Positions 48,396-60,605 of a DNA stretch of 64,000 nucleotides are shown here, in pieces. Made by a program: the position numbers and the translations under genes. The stretch is from Romanomermis culicivorax. Lineage: Eukaryota; Nematoda; Enoplea; Mermithida; Mermithidae. The notes beneath the pieces are model-generated. The model did no database searches. It saw only the letters and a list, made by a program, of their open reading frames with translations, and was not told the origin of the DNA. The DNA lies in assembly GCA_963922205.1 (NCBI GenBank), contig CAWUHX010000066.1:372001-436000 (forward strand), in the 5' to 3' direction. Every line of letters starts with the position of its first letter. Position 1 is the stretch's first letter.

Positions 48396-48886
48396 GCATT
48401 CGGCTTCCGTATTCGATTTTTCGTCCTCGATTCTTTCGTTACTTTCTCGCTTTTTTTTCGAATCTTTTCTTTCTCCTCGGATCTTGATAAAAAATCTGTG
48501 AAGGCATTTTCACATCCGGCTACATATTCCAATGTATAATTAAACTGTCCAAGATATAAGGCCCGTTTCAATAACCTTTGATTTTGTTGTTTTTCTGCGG
48601 AGGGCCACGTAAGTGGTTTATGATCTGTTCTGATTGTGACCCTAAACCCCATAACGTTATGTCGGTATTGCTTGAACCCATAGACTACGGCTAGACATTC
48701 TCTTTCCATTGTGGAATATCTTGTTTCGGCGTCGTTTAAAACTCTACTGGAATAGGCTATTGTCCAGTGATCATTTTCCATTTCCTGGTACAAAATCGCA
48801 CCTATCGCTGTCCCCGAGGCATCAGTTTGAATCGCAAATTTCGCCGATCCATCAAATACTGGGTACCGAAGGAAGGGTGCCATCAT
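48386..48886 (-). pseudogene. pol: RNase H part of pol, giant element 2
   Basis: About 165 codons with FAIQTDASGTAIGAIL and TDHKPLTW, the usual Ty3 RNase H motifs. Both borders are frameshifts relative to RT and integrase. Confidence 0.85.
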
Positions 48887-48905
48887 TAGGGCGTTTTTTA
48901 CACCT

Positions 48906-49910
48906 TCAAAGGCTTTTAACTTTTTCGAACTTCTCCTTCCTATTCTTCTTTACGAGGGCTTTAAATAAAGGCTGGGCGATGAAAGCTAAATTATGTATAA
49001 ACCGTTTGGACCATTGTACTAATCCCAAAAATTTTTGTAACTGCTTGATAGATTTAGGTACTTCAAAATTTTTAACCGCTTCTATTTTCTGTGGATCAAC
49101 TGACATTCCATTTTTATCCAATATGTGGCCCAAAAATTTTACACTGGCTGGCATAAAGGAGCATTTGTCAGGTTTCAATGTAAGATTTGCATTCGTCAGA
49201 CATCGAAAAATAGTCTCTATATTTTCTAAATGCTCCTCGACGGTTTTTGAGAAAATTATCACATCGTCGATATATACTAAACATATTTTCCATACATATG
49301 GATACAGAATTCTTTCCATGAGACGCTGAAATTCTGCGGGAGCATTCTTTAACCTGAATGGCATTATTTTGAATTGGAAAAAACCATCTTGGCATATAAA
49401 TGCTGTCTTCTCTTTTGATTCGGAGTGCATTGGCACCTGCCAGTACCCGGACTTTAAATCCAAAGTCGAAAAATATTGTGCACCTCCTAAGGCGTCTAAA
49501 TAGTCGTCAATTCGTGGTATCGGAAATTTATCGTCTTTCGTTACTTGATTGATTCCCCTATAATCAACTACTGGTCTCCACGTGCCATCTTTCTTGCCCA
49601 CTAAAAACAATGGTGCAGCCCAAGGGCTTCTAGAGGGCTCGATGACACCTTTTTCCATCATATCTTTCACATGCTCACAAATAATATCTCTCTGCATGAT
49701 GGGAGCTCTCCAATAGTGCTTTTGAATGGGTAATGCATCTCCTGTATCGATTCTATGCTGTGCCTCGTGGGTCATCGTCAAAGGGTCATTTTTCATACTA
49801 AATGCATGCCTATGTTTAAGTAGGACATTCATAAGTTGCTGTTGCCCTTCTCGATCGATACTCGATTCTTTCACTAGTTGCGTTACAATTTTGATGAATT
49901 CTGGTTCGGC
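48906..49910 (-). pseudogene. pol: Reverse transcriptase part of pol, giant element 2
   Basis: The frame contains [45 protein letters not shown] and the catalytic YIDD. The invariant Gly of the LPFGLKNAP block is Arg (MPFRLKNAP), a G-to-A change expected to impair the enzyme. The frame opens upstream of its first start-like codon ([13 protein letters not shown] is already RT-linker), so it is joined to protease by an indel around 49.9 kb rather than starting de novo. Confidence 0.87.
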
Positions 49911-50911
49911 TGTTGGATTTGAGCTTCTGTCTGAAGTTGATGTATCTTTTCATCAAATTCTGGCCCCACGAATTTCGTTTTTGATTTTGCTATCAACTCA
50001 TTGCTATGCAGTTTTATCCCTTTGTTCGTTTCGTTTATGAGTAGAATTCGGAAATTATTATTTCTAGCGTCCACAATTGAGGCATCGACGTCAAATAAAG
50101 TATCCTTTCCTGTCTCCTCTACCACTATGGGACCCTTTGTCCAATCTTTCTGTGGCCAAACCACAGCTTGCACAAAAGAAGTGGTATTTGGGGGAATATA
50201 TGTCCCATTTTTTGTCCAAATAAAAGTTTCTTCATTCATTTCGTTAATTCGCATTACTTGTTCTTCATCATCATCACTTTCTAATTCAGGCAGATCTTCT
50301 TCCTTAATTTCCTCCTTTATAGGTACATGATCCAAAACCATCAGATTTGTAGGAATTGGCAACCGCGACGGTATTTGCGCATCGTCGAATAATGTTCCAC
50401 TAATTATCTGTCTTTCTACATTCGCTAGAGGTATGTGGCCTTTTCGAAAATCAATATACGCCAGTATGCTAGGATGGGTTAGAAAATCTAAACCCATTAT
50501 AATACCTTCATTCAGGTCATCTAGCAATGCAAATCTAGCGAGAAAATTTCCAAAACTGGTTCCAACGTATATAAATGTAGGACCATATGTTGTTACGTGT
50601 TTTCCTACAGCTGTTACTACTGAATTTAAGATAGGAAATTTTGTCTTAGGTGTATTCAGTAGTCTCGACGCTGTATCTGTCCTCATAAAGCTGGATTGTG
50701 CTCCCCTATCGATTAGGGCTTTGAATTCTTCTCCACGTATTTTAACAGGTATTAATAATGGTTGGCATTTGCGAAAATTTTCCAAAAATAGATATTCGTT
50801 ATCATTGGCGAGTCTAGGTTTTGCTTCTGAGGTAGAATTGATAACATTCGCCAAACTTACCTCATCTATAAGAACTCCATCTAAGGCTATAATTTCCAGT
50901 TTATCTTGTTT
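49883..50911 (-). pseudogene. pol: Protease part of pol, giant element 2
   Basis: The frame is open directly after the gag TAA ([12 protein letters not shown]) with no in-frame ATG before the active site, so it can only be translated as Gag-Pol. The active-site triad reads IDRGAQSS instead of DTGA, a Thr-to-Arg substitution expected to abolish protease activity. The flap and IIMGLDFL region are recognisable. An acidic spacer follows before RT. Confidence 0.82.
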
Positions 50912-52928
50912 TTAAGCCTCCTGTGAATTTATAACATTTATGGAATTATTCGAAGGATTATTGATCGGTTGCGATGATGTTGACGGTACAATATTTGGCG
51001 GTGGCTGCGGGACATTATTTTGACGATAATAATATGCCACATTTGAATTCTGTTCCGCATTGTTATTATGGTATGGTGCCCCTTGACCAAAATTAGCAAA
51101 ATCGGCTCGTCCACGCCTTACAAAGCCACCACGATGGTCGAAATTTCGATTATAAAAATTGTTACCACAATTCCACGACCTCCCCTGATCCGTTGGTTGA
51201 ATCAATTCAGGGTGGAGAATAAAACAATTTTCGGATGAGTGACTATTCGATTTATGGTATGAGCAATACGGTCGACGATATGGATTTCCCAAAACTCGAT
51301 CAGGTAAATTATTGTATTGAACATTATTAGGATTACTATTGACTCCCCAACGATTAAGAGCTGGAGGGCCCTGATTCCTAATTGCATCATTGACCATTTT
51401 CATAATATCTTGTTGAGATACGGGGTTTTGAAATGCTGGTGGCGGTGGAAAAATTTGCTGAGGCCTTGCAATTTGTTGTTGTTGACCAATACTGCTATCT
51501 TGCTGACGAATTTGCAAATTATTAAATCTTCTATTTTCATAGACTCGATTCAACCGATCGTCTTTGCCGTCTTCCTGCTCTTCGCTAAATTCCTTCCAGG
51601 CCATTGTATCGGCTTTCAATTTGTTTACGAATTCTGCCAAAGAGGCGATATTTTTGAATTCGTGAAGCCGACCTTCCATTCGAGTTTGGACGTAAACTGG
51701 AGCTTTATGAAAATATGTTTCGATAACAATTCGATTTCGTTCGTTTTCCATTTTTTCATAGTTCAATAAATGCACATAAGTCTTTATTCGTCGCAAAAAA
51801 TCTTTTGTAGTCTCCCCTTTTCGTTTTTTCATATCATGTAGTTCCTTTCTAAGTGCAGGAGTGTCCATTTTGGGGGCGATCATTCTAATCATGCTTGCCT
51901 TTCCTTCTTCATAGTTACCATTCTTATCCACATAAGTCGAGGTTTCAAAATCGCAACACCGCCAGAGTACTTCAATTCTTAGGTCTTCTGTGTCTTCAGG
52001 CTTGAATGTGCCTTCCAAACAGGCCAAAAAATTGAGTATTTCTGCGGCCTCCATTTTATCGGATATTTCTTTATTTTTCATTCGACTTAGAATTATCTTC
52101 ATTCTTTTTTTTGGGATCTTCACAATATCGTCCATACGGGATCTTCACAATATCGTCTTCACAATATCGTCCATATGGGATCTTCACAATATTGTCCATC
52201 TCTTCCAGGATTCCATGACGTCGTTGGTATTTCATCTTTCATCTTTCGATGTTGGGCACCTTGAGCCTGGGCCTGAGCCAAATGGTTTTCAAACCAATTT
52301 AATTTTCTTTCTAAACTCCTGTCTAAATGGTCTTTAACCGGTTCAGACTGAAGTATTTCCATATCTCCAGGATTCGATGTTCTTTCGTCGGGTTTCGTAT
52401 TCATTTTCTTCATCAATTCCTGCATTTGCTTTTCAACTTCTTCCATGATCTTTCTTGAGTTTTGCTGCTCTTGTTCCCAAAATTTTCCTTCCCATAATTT
52501 ATGTTCTGCTCTTTCTCTCGTTAGTTGCTCGAGTATTTCTTGTTCCCGAAGTGCTGCTTTCGTTCTTTCTACATTAACGGCATTCATCAATTTGTCAACA
52601 TGGATTCCAGGATAGCTAAAGTGGCCACATCCTGTAAATTCCCGTTCGTTAGCCTTTTGGTTTCGTTCTTCGGTTTTGTTTGGATATTGATTTTCGCGTC
52701 AATTTTCAGTATTGTAGGCATATATCTTGAATTATAAAATGATACCGCATTCGTTTCTGGAGGTAAACTAATTTTCTCGAAGGATGATACTGAATCAGAG
52801 GACATCTGTATCCCCTGATCGGCATAATCATGTATTTCCGCATCAATCGTTTGATCTTTATCACTATCCTCGGGTACGTTTGTGAATTTCTTTGCTACTT
52901 GTTTGATGGTTGCTTCCATATTTGCCAT
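50912..52928 (-). pseudogene. gag: Gag of giant element 2, in three frames
   Basis: ATG at 52928. Open pieces 52928-52587, 52590-52159 and 52135-50912 lie in three frames, together about 670 codons. The last piece has the gag core (FLACLEGTFKPEDTEDLRIEVLW; RRIKTYVHLLNYEKMENERN, alignable by eye to element 1 gag), a Gln/Pro-rich stretch and a zinc knuckle CSYHKSNSHSSENC. It ends at TAA in frame with protease. A 24-bp duplication (GGGATCTTCACAATATCGTC repeated near 52139-52190) causes one of the frame breaks. Confidence 0.8.
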
Positions 52929-53066
52929 TCATTCGGCGTGATCTTCTTTAGTCAATTCCGTTTGTGATAATGTTACTTTCGGTCGTCTTCCAGGTTCTTT
53001 CCCACCCTTAATTTCGGTTTCGATAATTTCTTCATCATTTACCTTTGTAGCTGTACAAGTCACCAA
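52929..53066 (-). other. 5' leader of giant element 2
   Basis: In element sense the 5' LTR end is followed by TTGGTGACTTGTACAGC (primer-binding site, TGG as in tRNA CCA ends) and about 120 nt to the gag ATG. Confidence 0.65.
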
Positions 53067-53922
53067 TGTCGTATGGGTGGTCGTATACCCTCGGCTACCT
53101 ACCTGCGGTTCGTGGGAGATCCAAACTGGTACGTCCCCTGATGCTAACCCGGTACTAGATACGATCCTACTGCAGACAACTGATACTCGATGTACGAAGA
53201 TATTTATTTTGGGTAAATGATAAGTGTGGTAAATACAACAATGAAAGTAAGTGAGAAAACGAACAGGTAAAGTGCCAAAATAGGTGAACACAATCGCCTA
53301 GCTTTTCCCTGCTTCGCTGATCCTTCTACTCGTCCGTGTGCACAGAGCCACAGGGACTTCAGGATATCTTAGTCCACGGCCTAAGCTGAAAGCTTGTCAA
53401 AAGACAGAAACAAATCTACCTCACTCCAGAACAACAACTCACTGATCTCCTTGATCAAAACTGAATGTTGAAAACCTCCTCAGGCCGCGTAAATCCTCAA
53501 GATTGATCCGCGACGCGAAATCCAAAACACACAATAAACAAAATGCGGAATGCGCTCTCGCTCCTTCCAGAGTCACCGCGGGTCTTCACAAAAAACGCCG
53601 GATCCTTTGGATGGGGCGAACGCAATATGCAGAATGGAGACGCTTCTCCGAAGACGTAGTAAGAACGACCAGGCAATAATAAAATGAATTATTAATAATG
53701 AAAAAACATACTGCAACGCGCCTAACATCAACTTGCTAGTTGCATGCAAAACATTCACGCCCACCATTTATTTATTTTGGACCAAAAATATGTGTGACAC
53801 AAACCGTTTTATCGGTTTGTTTACCTAAGAATAAATGGAAACACTTCAACAACAAAGAAACTTTAGGAAATGAAAGTGAGGTAATTAGAGGACCAAAGGT
53901 CAGAGGAATTGACCCTCTGACA
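53067..53922 (-). repeat. 5' LTR of giant element 2
   Basis: 856 bp, the same length as the 3' LTR and about 3.5% different by eye. The TACA target duplication follows at 53923. Confidence 0.93.
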
Positions 53923-53926
53923 TACA

Positions 53927-54746
53927 GATTGATACAGAGTCCGTAGAGAAAGTTTATAAGATAAAGATCATAATAGTGTTAAGCATGGGTCTTATACTTA
54001 TATATTGTTACAATGCAGGAACTTTGGGTCCATTTCTTCTCGAAAATCTGTCACAAGTGATTGCAACAATCAAAATCGAACAAATCCCTTATTTTCTCTG
54101 TGCCCAAGAAAGATCTTGACGAGTTCTATCCAGTGAAGTATATTTTGCCAGAAAAATTTGCATAGTGTTGCAGATATCAGCTTGCACAAGTACTTGTTCA
54201 ACGTGTTGGGTATCTTTCGATCGGAAATTTCGGTATTTACCTGGCGATGTATTATATACTGAAATTGCTCCAATACTAGGAGAGCGATTCGCTTGCGTAT
54301 GTTTTTTAGCGAAAAAAGTATAGATTTATTTATAGGTAACCAAAGTCAACTTGTGTGCTTATCCTATAGCTTGTATGTAGGCTAGTAATTGAAATTCATA
54401 AAACTGCATTTATTCTAAACGAAATTCGCTATTGAACCAAAAAACGAAAAACGCACATAAAAGGTAAATTTTGTTAATAAAATTTTTGAAAAGCGAAATA
54501 AGCAAAAAAATTAAATAAGAAGATAAAAAATAAGAAGATAGATACTTTTCCATCAAGGAGGTTCACTTCGTTATTCTCTAACTTTTATGATTACTGTAGA
54601 AGAAATCTTGCTTTTGAAGGCAGCATCTTCGACGTCAGCAAGTACACAAATTATGCAAAGTGATTTGTACTATACATTGGCACAATAAAATATTCTTGTT
54701 TTTCAGCTGATGCTGACACCAAAATTAGGTTATATTTTTCAAATAC
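53927..54746. other. Intergenic stretch downstream of receptor gene A
   Basis: No gene or repeat recognised. Confidence 0.35.
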
Positions 54747-55059
54747 CTACTTAGCTTGACCCCACAATTTTTTCAAAACATCAGCGTACTGATCTGGATT
54801 TTGACGAAATTCCACGATTTTATCATTCTTCTTGGTCACTATTTTGGCATTCATATCACTAGCGCCAGTGAAGCCGCCAATGTTCGCAGTCGTCGTTACA
54901 ACACGTCTGGCTTTGTCGATCACATTGCACACGTTAGAATTTTCTTTAACGTCAGCAACGGCGACGGTCGAACGACCGTAAAATATCCAACGTGCTAGGG
55001 CTATGCGGAACGTGGAAGGGTACATGGTGTTGAGAGAACGCTGTAGAAATTCGTTATTT
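54747..55059 (-). CDS. Receptor gene A, exon 3 (cytoplasmic tail)
   Basis: The acceptor CATTCTAG precedes 55059. The exon begins NNEFLQRSLNTMYPSTF, contains RWIFYGRS and ends FRQNPDQYADVLKKLW, then TAG. The same three motifs occur in this order in genes B and C. Confidence 0.75.
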
Positions 55060-58000
55060 CTAGAATGATACACAAGAGTGATTTTAGAACCTACCAGAGT
55101 TTCTTTATGTGTCCAGGAAAAAGTGGTCTGGGTCAAGACGATTCTAGCTAATATTCCTGACGAAATGTCTTAAATGAAAAATGAGATTTGTTGCTTCATT
55201 TTGCTGTTTCGATTTTTTGTACAATTTGAGACGATGAAGCCCTCACCCAGAAATTTTCATCCATATGGTCAGCCATACTGCAAATACCCCAGAATTTGAA
55301 GATGCAATGGCTAGAATCAGGCTCAGTGTACGGAACACTATAGGGATGAAAAAACTGAAAAATATCAATTTTTTGCAGACAATGTTTCGAACAGGAAGTG
55401 GTCAAAAATTGTCGATTTTTTCAGTGGTTTTATGAACTTTTTAACCACGATAGCTCCTAAACAGTTTCTTCGACTATGGGGACCTTTATTTTCTTCGACA
55501 ATCATTACTCCATAAATTTTTGGGCGACCTACACGACTCTCCGCTAATCGAAAGCAACACGGATGCTTGGATGAGTGTTTTATTGTTTGTGCATGCATTG
55601 GAGTATGATAAATTTGTTGCGTTTTCACCCCATTTGAAAAGTGTGTGACCTCACCAAAATATTATGGCGTGAGAATTTTATCTTTTGGTAGTAATGGCGA
55701 GAAATGAATGTATATGGAAAATGCTGTGTCCTAAAAATTATTGAAATTTTGATGAACAGAAAGACTTCCCAAAATTGACCTAGTCCAAAATTTGAATTTC
55801 AGTCAATGATCGACCGATACAGGAGATCATACGCAATGCGTAGAAATTCTGCTGGGAGTCAGCTAGAACAGGAGGTGGGACAGAAGTTTTTTTTTCTTTC
55901 TCGATAACAGCAAAAAAAGATCTTTTACCATCTAAAGCTGTACATTATTCCATCTATATCAGTCAAATATTTGAAACTATTGGCTTGGTCGGCACTTTTT
56001 AAAGTTTTAGTGTAACTCCTTTCGAACCAGCTATATTCTTTGTTCAGAAAAATCGTTAACATCATTTTCGTTCTTATAACGTCTTTCTCTTTTTTTCTCA
56101 TTTCCCTTTATCATCTTCTTGATCAATGCTGGAGGGTCGAATCTGTTAGGAGTCAGCAGGAATCTGTCGGGGGTCAATCAAAATCTGCGGTGGGTCCACG
56201 CCCCACAAAACCCCTCATGTGCATGTATGCAAGAAACTATAGTCTGTTTTTCTCAAAATGCTTTCAAATAATGAAACTGGAAAGCAAGTTCTATTTTATA
56301 CTTTAAGAATTTTCTAACGAGCCGTAAATCATATGGAACTGAAAAATTGTGACAAAACTCAACCAACATTGAGTAATTTTCTGAGAAAAAAATTTTGCCG
56401 TTAAAGGTTCATGTAGAAGAATTTGAGTTCACAACTTATATGTGTCATTTTCCGGTTTAGAAGCTTTTTAAAAAAAACAAACTATAGTGTTACATGTGTA
56501 TGACATGCGGTGGAATAGTAGAAAAATTCTATCCGCCCCATGGAGCCTGACTCTCAGCAGATTTTGGTTGCTGTACATATATGTTCGCACATTCCCTTAG
56601 GCCAGACCATAATTTTTCTAGCATTAATCAACAAGAGATTGAGTTTTAGAAGAAAGTTTCTCACAAGTACCAGTCCAGATTTACCTTATGCAAACTATTG
56701 GATGCACCAAAGATTCCAAAGCCAAGACGCAAAATTGGCACGAAAGATATATGTAATATTCTGAACGATTGGGCATCAAAAATTTCCTCAGAAACATCGA
56801 AACCAAAGTGATCAGCATTTGAATCGAACAATGCAAAATCGAAACGGGTAACATCCATCGCGCGGCTCGGACATTAGACCATAGGGCGAAACGTTGGGCC
56901 AAACTGTGACTCTTGGACGTCAAATTGAAATGAGCCAAATGACGTTTATTTTGAAGATTAACACCGTAGTAGGCGGTGCAAGTCGCCAGTTGGATGACCA
57001 AAACAGGGTAGATAAGAGAGTTCATGAGAGCGTTGTTTCCCAAAAAGTTGACATGGCAGTACGTCAGGACTGGCGGTAAATTGCGGGCGTTTGATGTAAT
57101 AAAAGTCAGGTAGAGTGATATGGATTCGAACCATACGAGCAGAGATCTAAAAAGTTACGGATGAATGAAATGTATTCCGTTTTTTCTTGAAATACGTGTA
57201 AAAAACAATAGTGGAACGCAATCATTGATTCAAATTTTTACGATTTTCTGCTAAACCATATATGTCACATAGTACTGAATATTCGTGAGCACAATCAAAA
57301 CATCTTTTTTGTAGAAAAAATTCTATCGTGAAGTGCAAGCAATGTCGACGACAGTACGAATTTTTGTAATTTTTCGATTTACAAGCATTTTATAAAATAC
57401 AGACTATAGTCCATAGTAGTTTGGAAATTGGAAGTCTTTTCCTATATAAAAAAAATTTAGTAAACTTTTTAGGATTTTTGTCTCAAAAAACCAGGGTTCA
57501 CCCCTTCTGTGATCACCCTCCACCCAAATTCCAGAGCTGCACATTTACTGTTGGAAGTAGAGATGCATGAAAAGGATTTTTTCCAGAGGCCAGCCAGGAT
57601 ATTCAGAGTCGAAGTGGAAGGGTTTACTTACCCACCCTATGTCCATCAATGGTTGGTAGGTGTGCTGATCCACCCAGCTGCAGAATATACTTTCCCACAG
57701 ACATGAAACATTTTTTAATGAGAAAGAATTAAAATCCAATATAACAAAAATGGATTTTTCAAACTTTAACTCAAGTTCTCAAAAATCTAGTTCACTCCCT
57801 TTTCTAGCTTGGCAAATATCCGAGCAGGTACATTCTTTTTTTCTGCCTCATCAAGGCATTTTCCAATAAACTAGTCCACCTCTTTTTAGTGGGCTTCAAC
57901 CATGCATGAAAACCTTCATAGAAGCACATTGAAGTTTTAAATTTGGTCATATTCACATCAAAGAAACAAGAAAGAACAATCTTAAAGCTACGAATTCTCA

Positions 58001-60062
58001 CTTTCGGTAAAAGTAAAAGATGTGTAAACTGCGTAGTCTTAAAACACGTTGTAAACAGAATGTAAATTGACCATATCCATTGAGTTCCCCACAGTCAAGA
58101 ACCCCACACCCCAAAAAATTGCAGAAATACCTTCGTTTACACACAGGACAATTTTTGTCCAAAGCGACTGCATCTATTGAATTCCCCATGGTCAGAAAGC
58201 CCATCTCCCAAAAATCGCGGAAATACATTTGTTTACACTCACGATACTTTTTGTGTAACGTGACTGCATCCATCGAATTCATCATAGCCAAAAACCTCTC
58301 CCGCCAAAAAATCGCAGAAATACATTTGTCTACACTTAAAATAATTTTTGTGCAAAGTGATCGCGTCTATTGAATTCCCAGCGGTCGAAAATTCCTTCGC
58401 CAAAGAAATCATAGGAATACCTTTTTTACATTCACGATGATTTTTTGTCTAAAGTGACCACGTCCACTGAATTCCCCGCGGTCGAAAACCCCTTCCTTAA
58501 AAAAATCACGAAAATATGCTTGTTCACACTCGGGATGATTTTTTGTCTAAAGTGACTGCATTCATTGAATTCCCTGCAGTGGAAAAGTCCTTCCATCAAA
58601 AAATCACGAAAACATGTTTGTTTACAACCGGGATACTTTTTTTGCGTAAAGTGACCGCATCCATTGAATTTTCAATTATCGAAAATCCTTTCAGTTCGAA
58701 AAAATCCCAATTACGCTACTGGTTTCATTGAAACTGTAAAAAATTCTGGCACCGTAGTGCATTATGCTGCAAAGCCGTAAGTATTATAATATAACAAAAT
58801 TGCCGAATATCGCGGTTCCCTGGACTTTGGACCATCGTATAGTTGAATTGAGCCCATATTTTAAAAAAATGTGAATACGCATTTGAGATTGCACGCCCAA
58901 GATGCTCAGGCCGAAGTACGGAGCTTGGATATGGCACACTTATTGTGGGTCATGGTGGAATTGGGGGCCCTTAAAAGTGCATTTTTCGCATGTTTTTGGG
59001 GCCCCACCGAGCACCACTTACAGATAGAGGCGAAATCGCAAAAGGCACCCCATAGTTTTCCCCTATGCCCGAAATAATGAGAAAAACCCCAAGGTTCTAG
59101 CTGTTACCGTTTTGGCTCTAGGTGGGGGACATGAAATTTGGGGTCCAAGTATATTATGGATTGACGCTATCGCGCCATATATGATACTGTGCGTTAGTCA
59201 CGATAAATTTTAGTCACATGTCCAAAGATGCCAGCCATATTTGAAATACACACCAAGATCTCATCCAGATTCTTGATGATCTAAAATCCACACGACAGTC
59301 ATTCCGACAGCAATGAGATAAAATCACCAGAAAATAGAAATTAAAGTTAAATAAAAGTAGAGAGTAAGAGCATCGAAAAAGGAAAAATGGCATATATACA
59401 TAGAATATCAAATCCTAACAGCACAATTTTATCATCAATCAATAAACAACAAAATCTTGCTCTTTGCGGAACAACCTTCAATGATTTTTGTAAACTTGAG
59501 AAGGTTTTCAAAACTCAGTTGCAACTTGCAATGGATCAGAGTACGGAAGATAGGCCCAAAATAAACATGTTCTTGGCATAGCTCTTTTCTCTCACCCAAA
59601 ATGTATCATCCATCCTATCGTGTCCTTGGCTCGTAAATTCAGTGTTGCATACAACCTTTCCAAACTGCAAAAGAACAAAGCACAGTAGCCCGCCTGATAA
59701 CCACAAAAGAAGAATCCTTCGTTGATCATACAAGTCAACCACGATACGTCGAAATTGCCTAAGCCGCCAACCGCCAGTATGCAAATGTGGTAAATAGATT
59801 TCTCTACTAAATTCAGACTCCTGAATATGTAGGCCAAATTACAATTGGCGAAAAGCCACTTGACCCTCGACGGCATACTGCCGCCGCACGTAATGAAAAT
59901 TTTGGCGTTGATTACGTTGAGCAGGAAACCGGTCGAAGAAATGACCATTAGTAAAACACTGGCGGCTACGAATGAGAAATTATAGACATCGGGTTGTCGA
60001 AATTTGGTACCATTTCTCACGAAGCTCATATTGGCAAATTTTTCGATTTTTAAAGATTCCAT
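54747..60062 (-). CDS. Serpentine chemoreceptor-like 7TM receptor, gene A
   Basis: Exons 60062-59596, 57146-56685 and 55059-54747 give 1242 nt and about 413 aa. TM1 is around residues 30-52, TM2 about 68-98, TM3 about 111-136 ending SLERLYAT (133-140). TM4 is about 157-175, TM5 about 198-225, TM6 about 256-277 and TM7 about 289-310 ending HPIVCIR. A soluble tail of about 103 residues follows. Introns are phase 2 with GT-AG ends. ATTTTAG stands three bases before the ATG, a position typical of a nematode trans-splice acceptor (inference). Sra/Srab/Sre-type chemoreceptor by the ERLYAT, RFALWSNV and HPIVCIR motifs; ligand unknown. It is first in the head-to-tail array with B and C. Intron 1 carries a 97-bp satellite; intron 2 carries a dispersed repeat and a MITE. 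Confidence 0.78.
55800..56230. repeat. Dispersed repeat shared with 27720-28100
   Basis: Homologous over about 400 bp to the repeat in the sHSP intron. Here it lies in intron 2 of receptor gene A and is abutted by a CTATAG MITE. Confidence 0.6.
56237..56487. mobile_element. CTATAGTCTGTTTTT MITE, short copy
   Basis: Ends CTATAGTCTGTTTTTCTCAA and AAAAAAAACAAACTATAG. In intron 2 of gene A. Confidence 0.6.
56685..57146 (-). CDS. Receptor gene A, exon 2 (TM4-TM7)
   Basis: 462 nt between acceptor CTTTTTAG and donor GTAAAT. Reads SLLVWFESISLYLTF at TM4, CHVNFLGNNALMNS, NKRHLAHFNLTSKSHSL, RFALWSNVRAARWML and ends HPIVCIR. The first in-frame ATG inside it is not a start. Confidence 0.78.
57230..57409. 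mobile_element. CTATAG MITE, right-end fragment
   Basis: Contains the family interior TTTTTCGATTTACAAGCATT and ends ATACAGACTATAG. It aligns with 39080-39145, and no left end is visible. Confidence 0.5.
58025..58710. repeat. 97-bp tandem satellite, about seven units
   Basis: The marker GAATTC or a close variant occurs at 58082, 58179, 58275, 58372, 58469, 58567 and 58666, a period of 96-99 bp. Units share CATTTGTTTACACTC and GTGACTGCATCCATTGAATT. It lies in intron 1 of gene A. Open frames through it on both strands are a by-product. Confidence 0.85.
58711..59595. other. Gene A intron 1, unassigned part
   Basis: No gene recognised. Confidence 0.35.
59596..60062 (-). CDS. Receptor gene A, exon 1 (N-terminus, TM1-TM3)
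   Basis: 155 codons plus two bases from the ATG at 60062 to donor GTGAGA. Two potential N-glycosylation sites (NMS, NGT) lie before TM1. The loop CGGSMPSRVKWLFANCNLAY is the signature shared with genes B and C. Confidence 0.78.
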
Positions 60063-60605
60063 TGTCTAAAATTATTTGGAAGTTTATAGTGCGTCTTTGT
60101 CAATAATGATGTCTGTAAATTAAAAATGAAAGCGTAAGTACGATTTTCAAAATCATCAACACAAAGCTTCAACTAAAGATTTTTTTAGTTAACTGTCAAG
60201 TGGCTAGTCAAGTGGTCATCAAGTTCCATATAAAGTATGATTTATCAGAAAATTACAATTGCAAACTGATTATTTGTGACAACGAGTATAAGAAAAACAG
60301 ATTAATACGCGTTTATTGATGCAAATATGAACTAACTGGGATGTTTTAGAATATTTTTTGGTAAATTAATTTTCTTGCGCTTTCTTTGGTTCGAAATGTG
60401 TACCACATCTTTCAAAATTTGACTCAAGAATTTTACAATGCAAAAATAGAAAATAATGCTCTAACATTTTTCAATTCTGAAACAATCCCTGAGCATCTTT
60501 CTTAAGACGAATTTGAGCAAGATACGTTCCGTGAAAATCCATTACATATCGAAGAACCAGAAGTGCTAAATGTGTCCCGTACCGTCAGAGGCCCGTCGCA
60601 TAAAA
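60063..60605. other. Upstream flank of receptor gene A
   Basis: No gene or promoter element recognised, apart from the possible trans-splice acceptor just before the ATG. Confidence 0.35.

Larger units (their letters stand above)
40384..53922 (-). mobile_element. Giant decayed Ty3/gypsy element with 3' exonuclease module (13.5 kb)
   Basis: 856-bp LTRs at 53067-53922 (5') and 40384-41239 (3') are flanked by the 4-bp duplication TACA (40380-40383, 53923-53926). The primer-binding site TTGGTGACTTG abuts the 5' LTR and a polypurine tract (41240-41254, complement) abuts the 3' LTR. By eye the LTRs differ at about 30 sites (roughly 3.5%), so the insertion is older than element 1. Order in element sense: gag 52928-50912, pol 50911-47013, then a module of about 4 kb (46319-42277) absent from ordinary Ty3 elements. 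Several frameshifts, three in-frame TGA codons and substitutions at active-site residues show this copy is inactive. Confidence 0.92.

Noticed and set aside
58080-58373. 97-aa frame in gene A intron 1
   Set aside because: It is the 97-bp satellite read in one frame; the opposite strand is also open.
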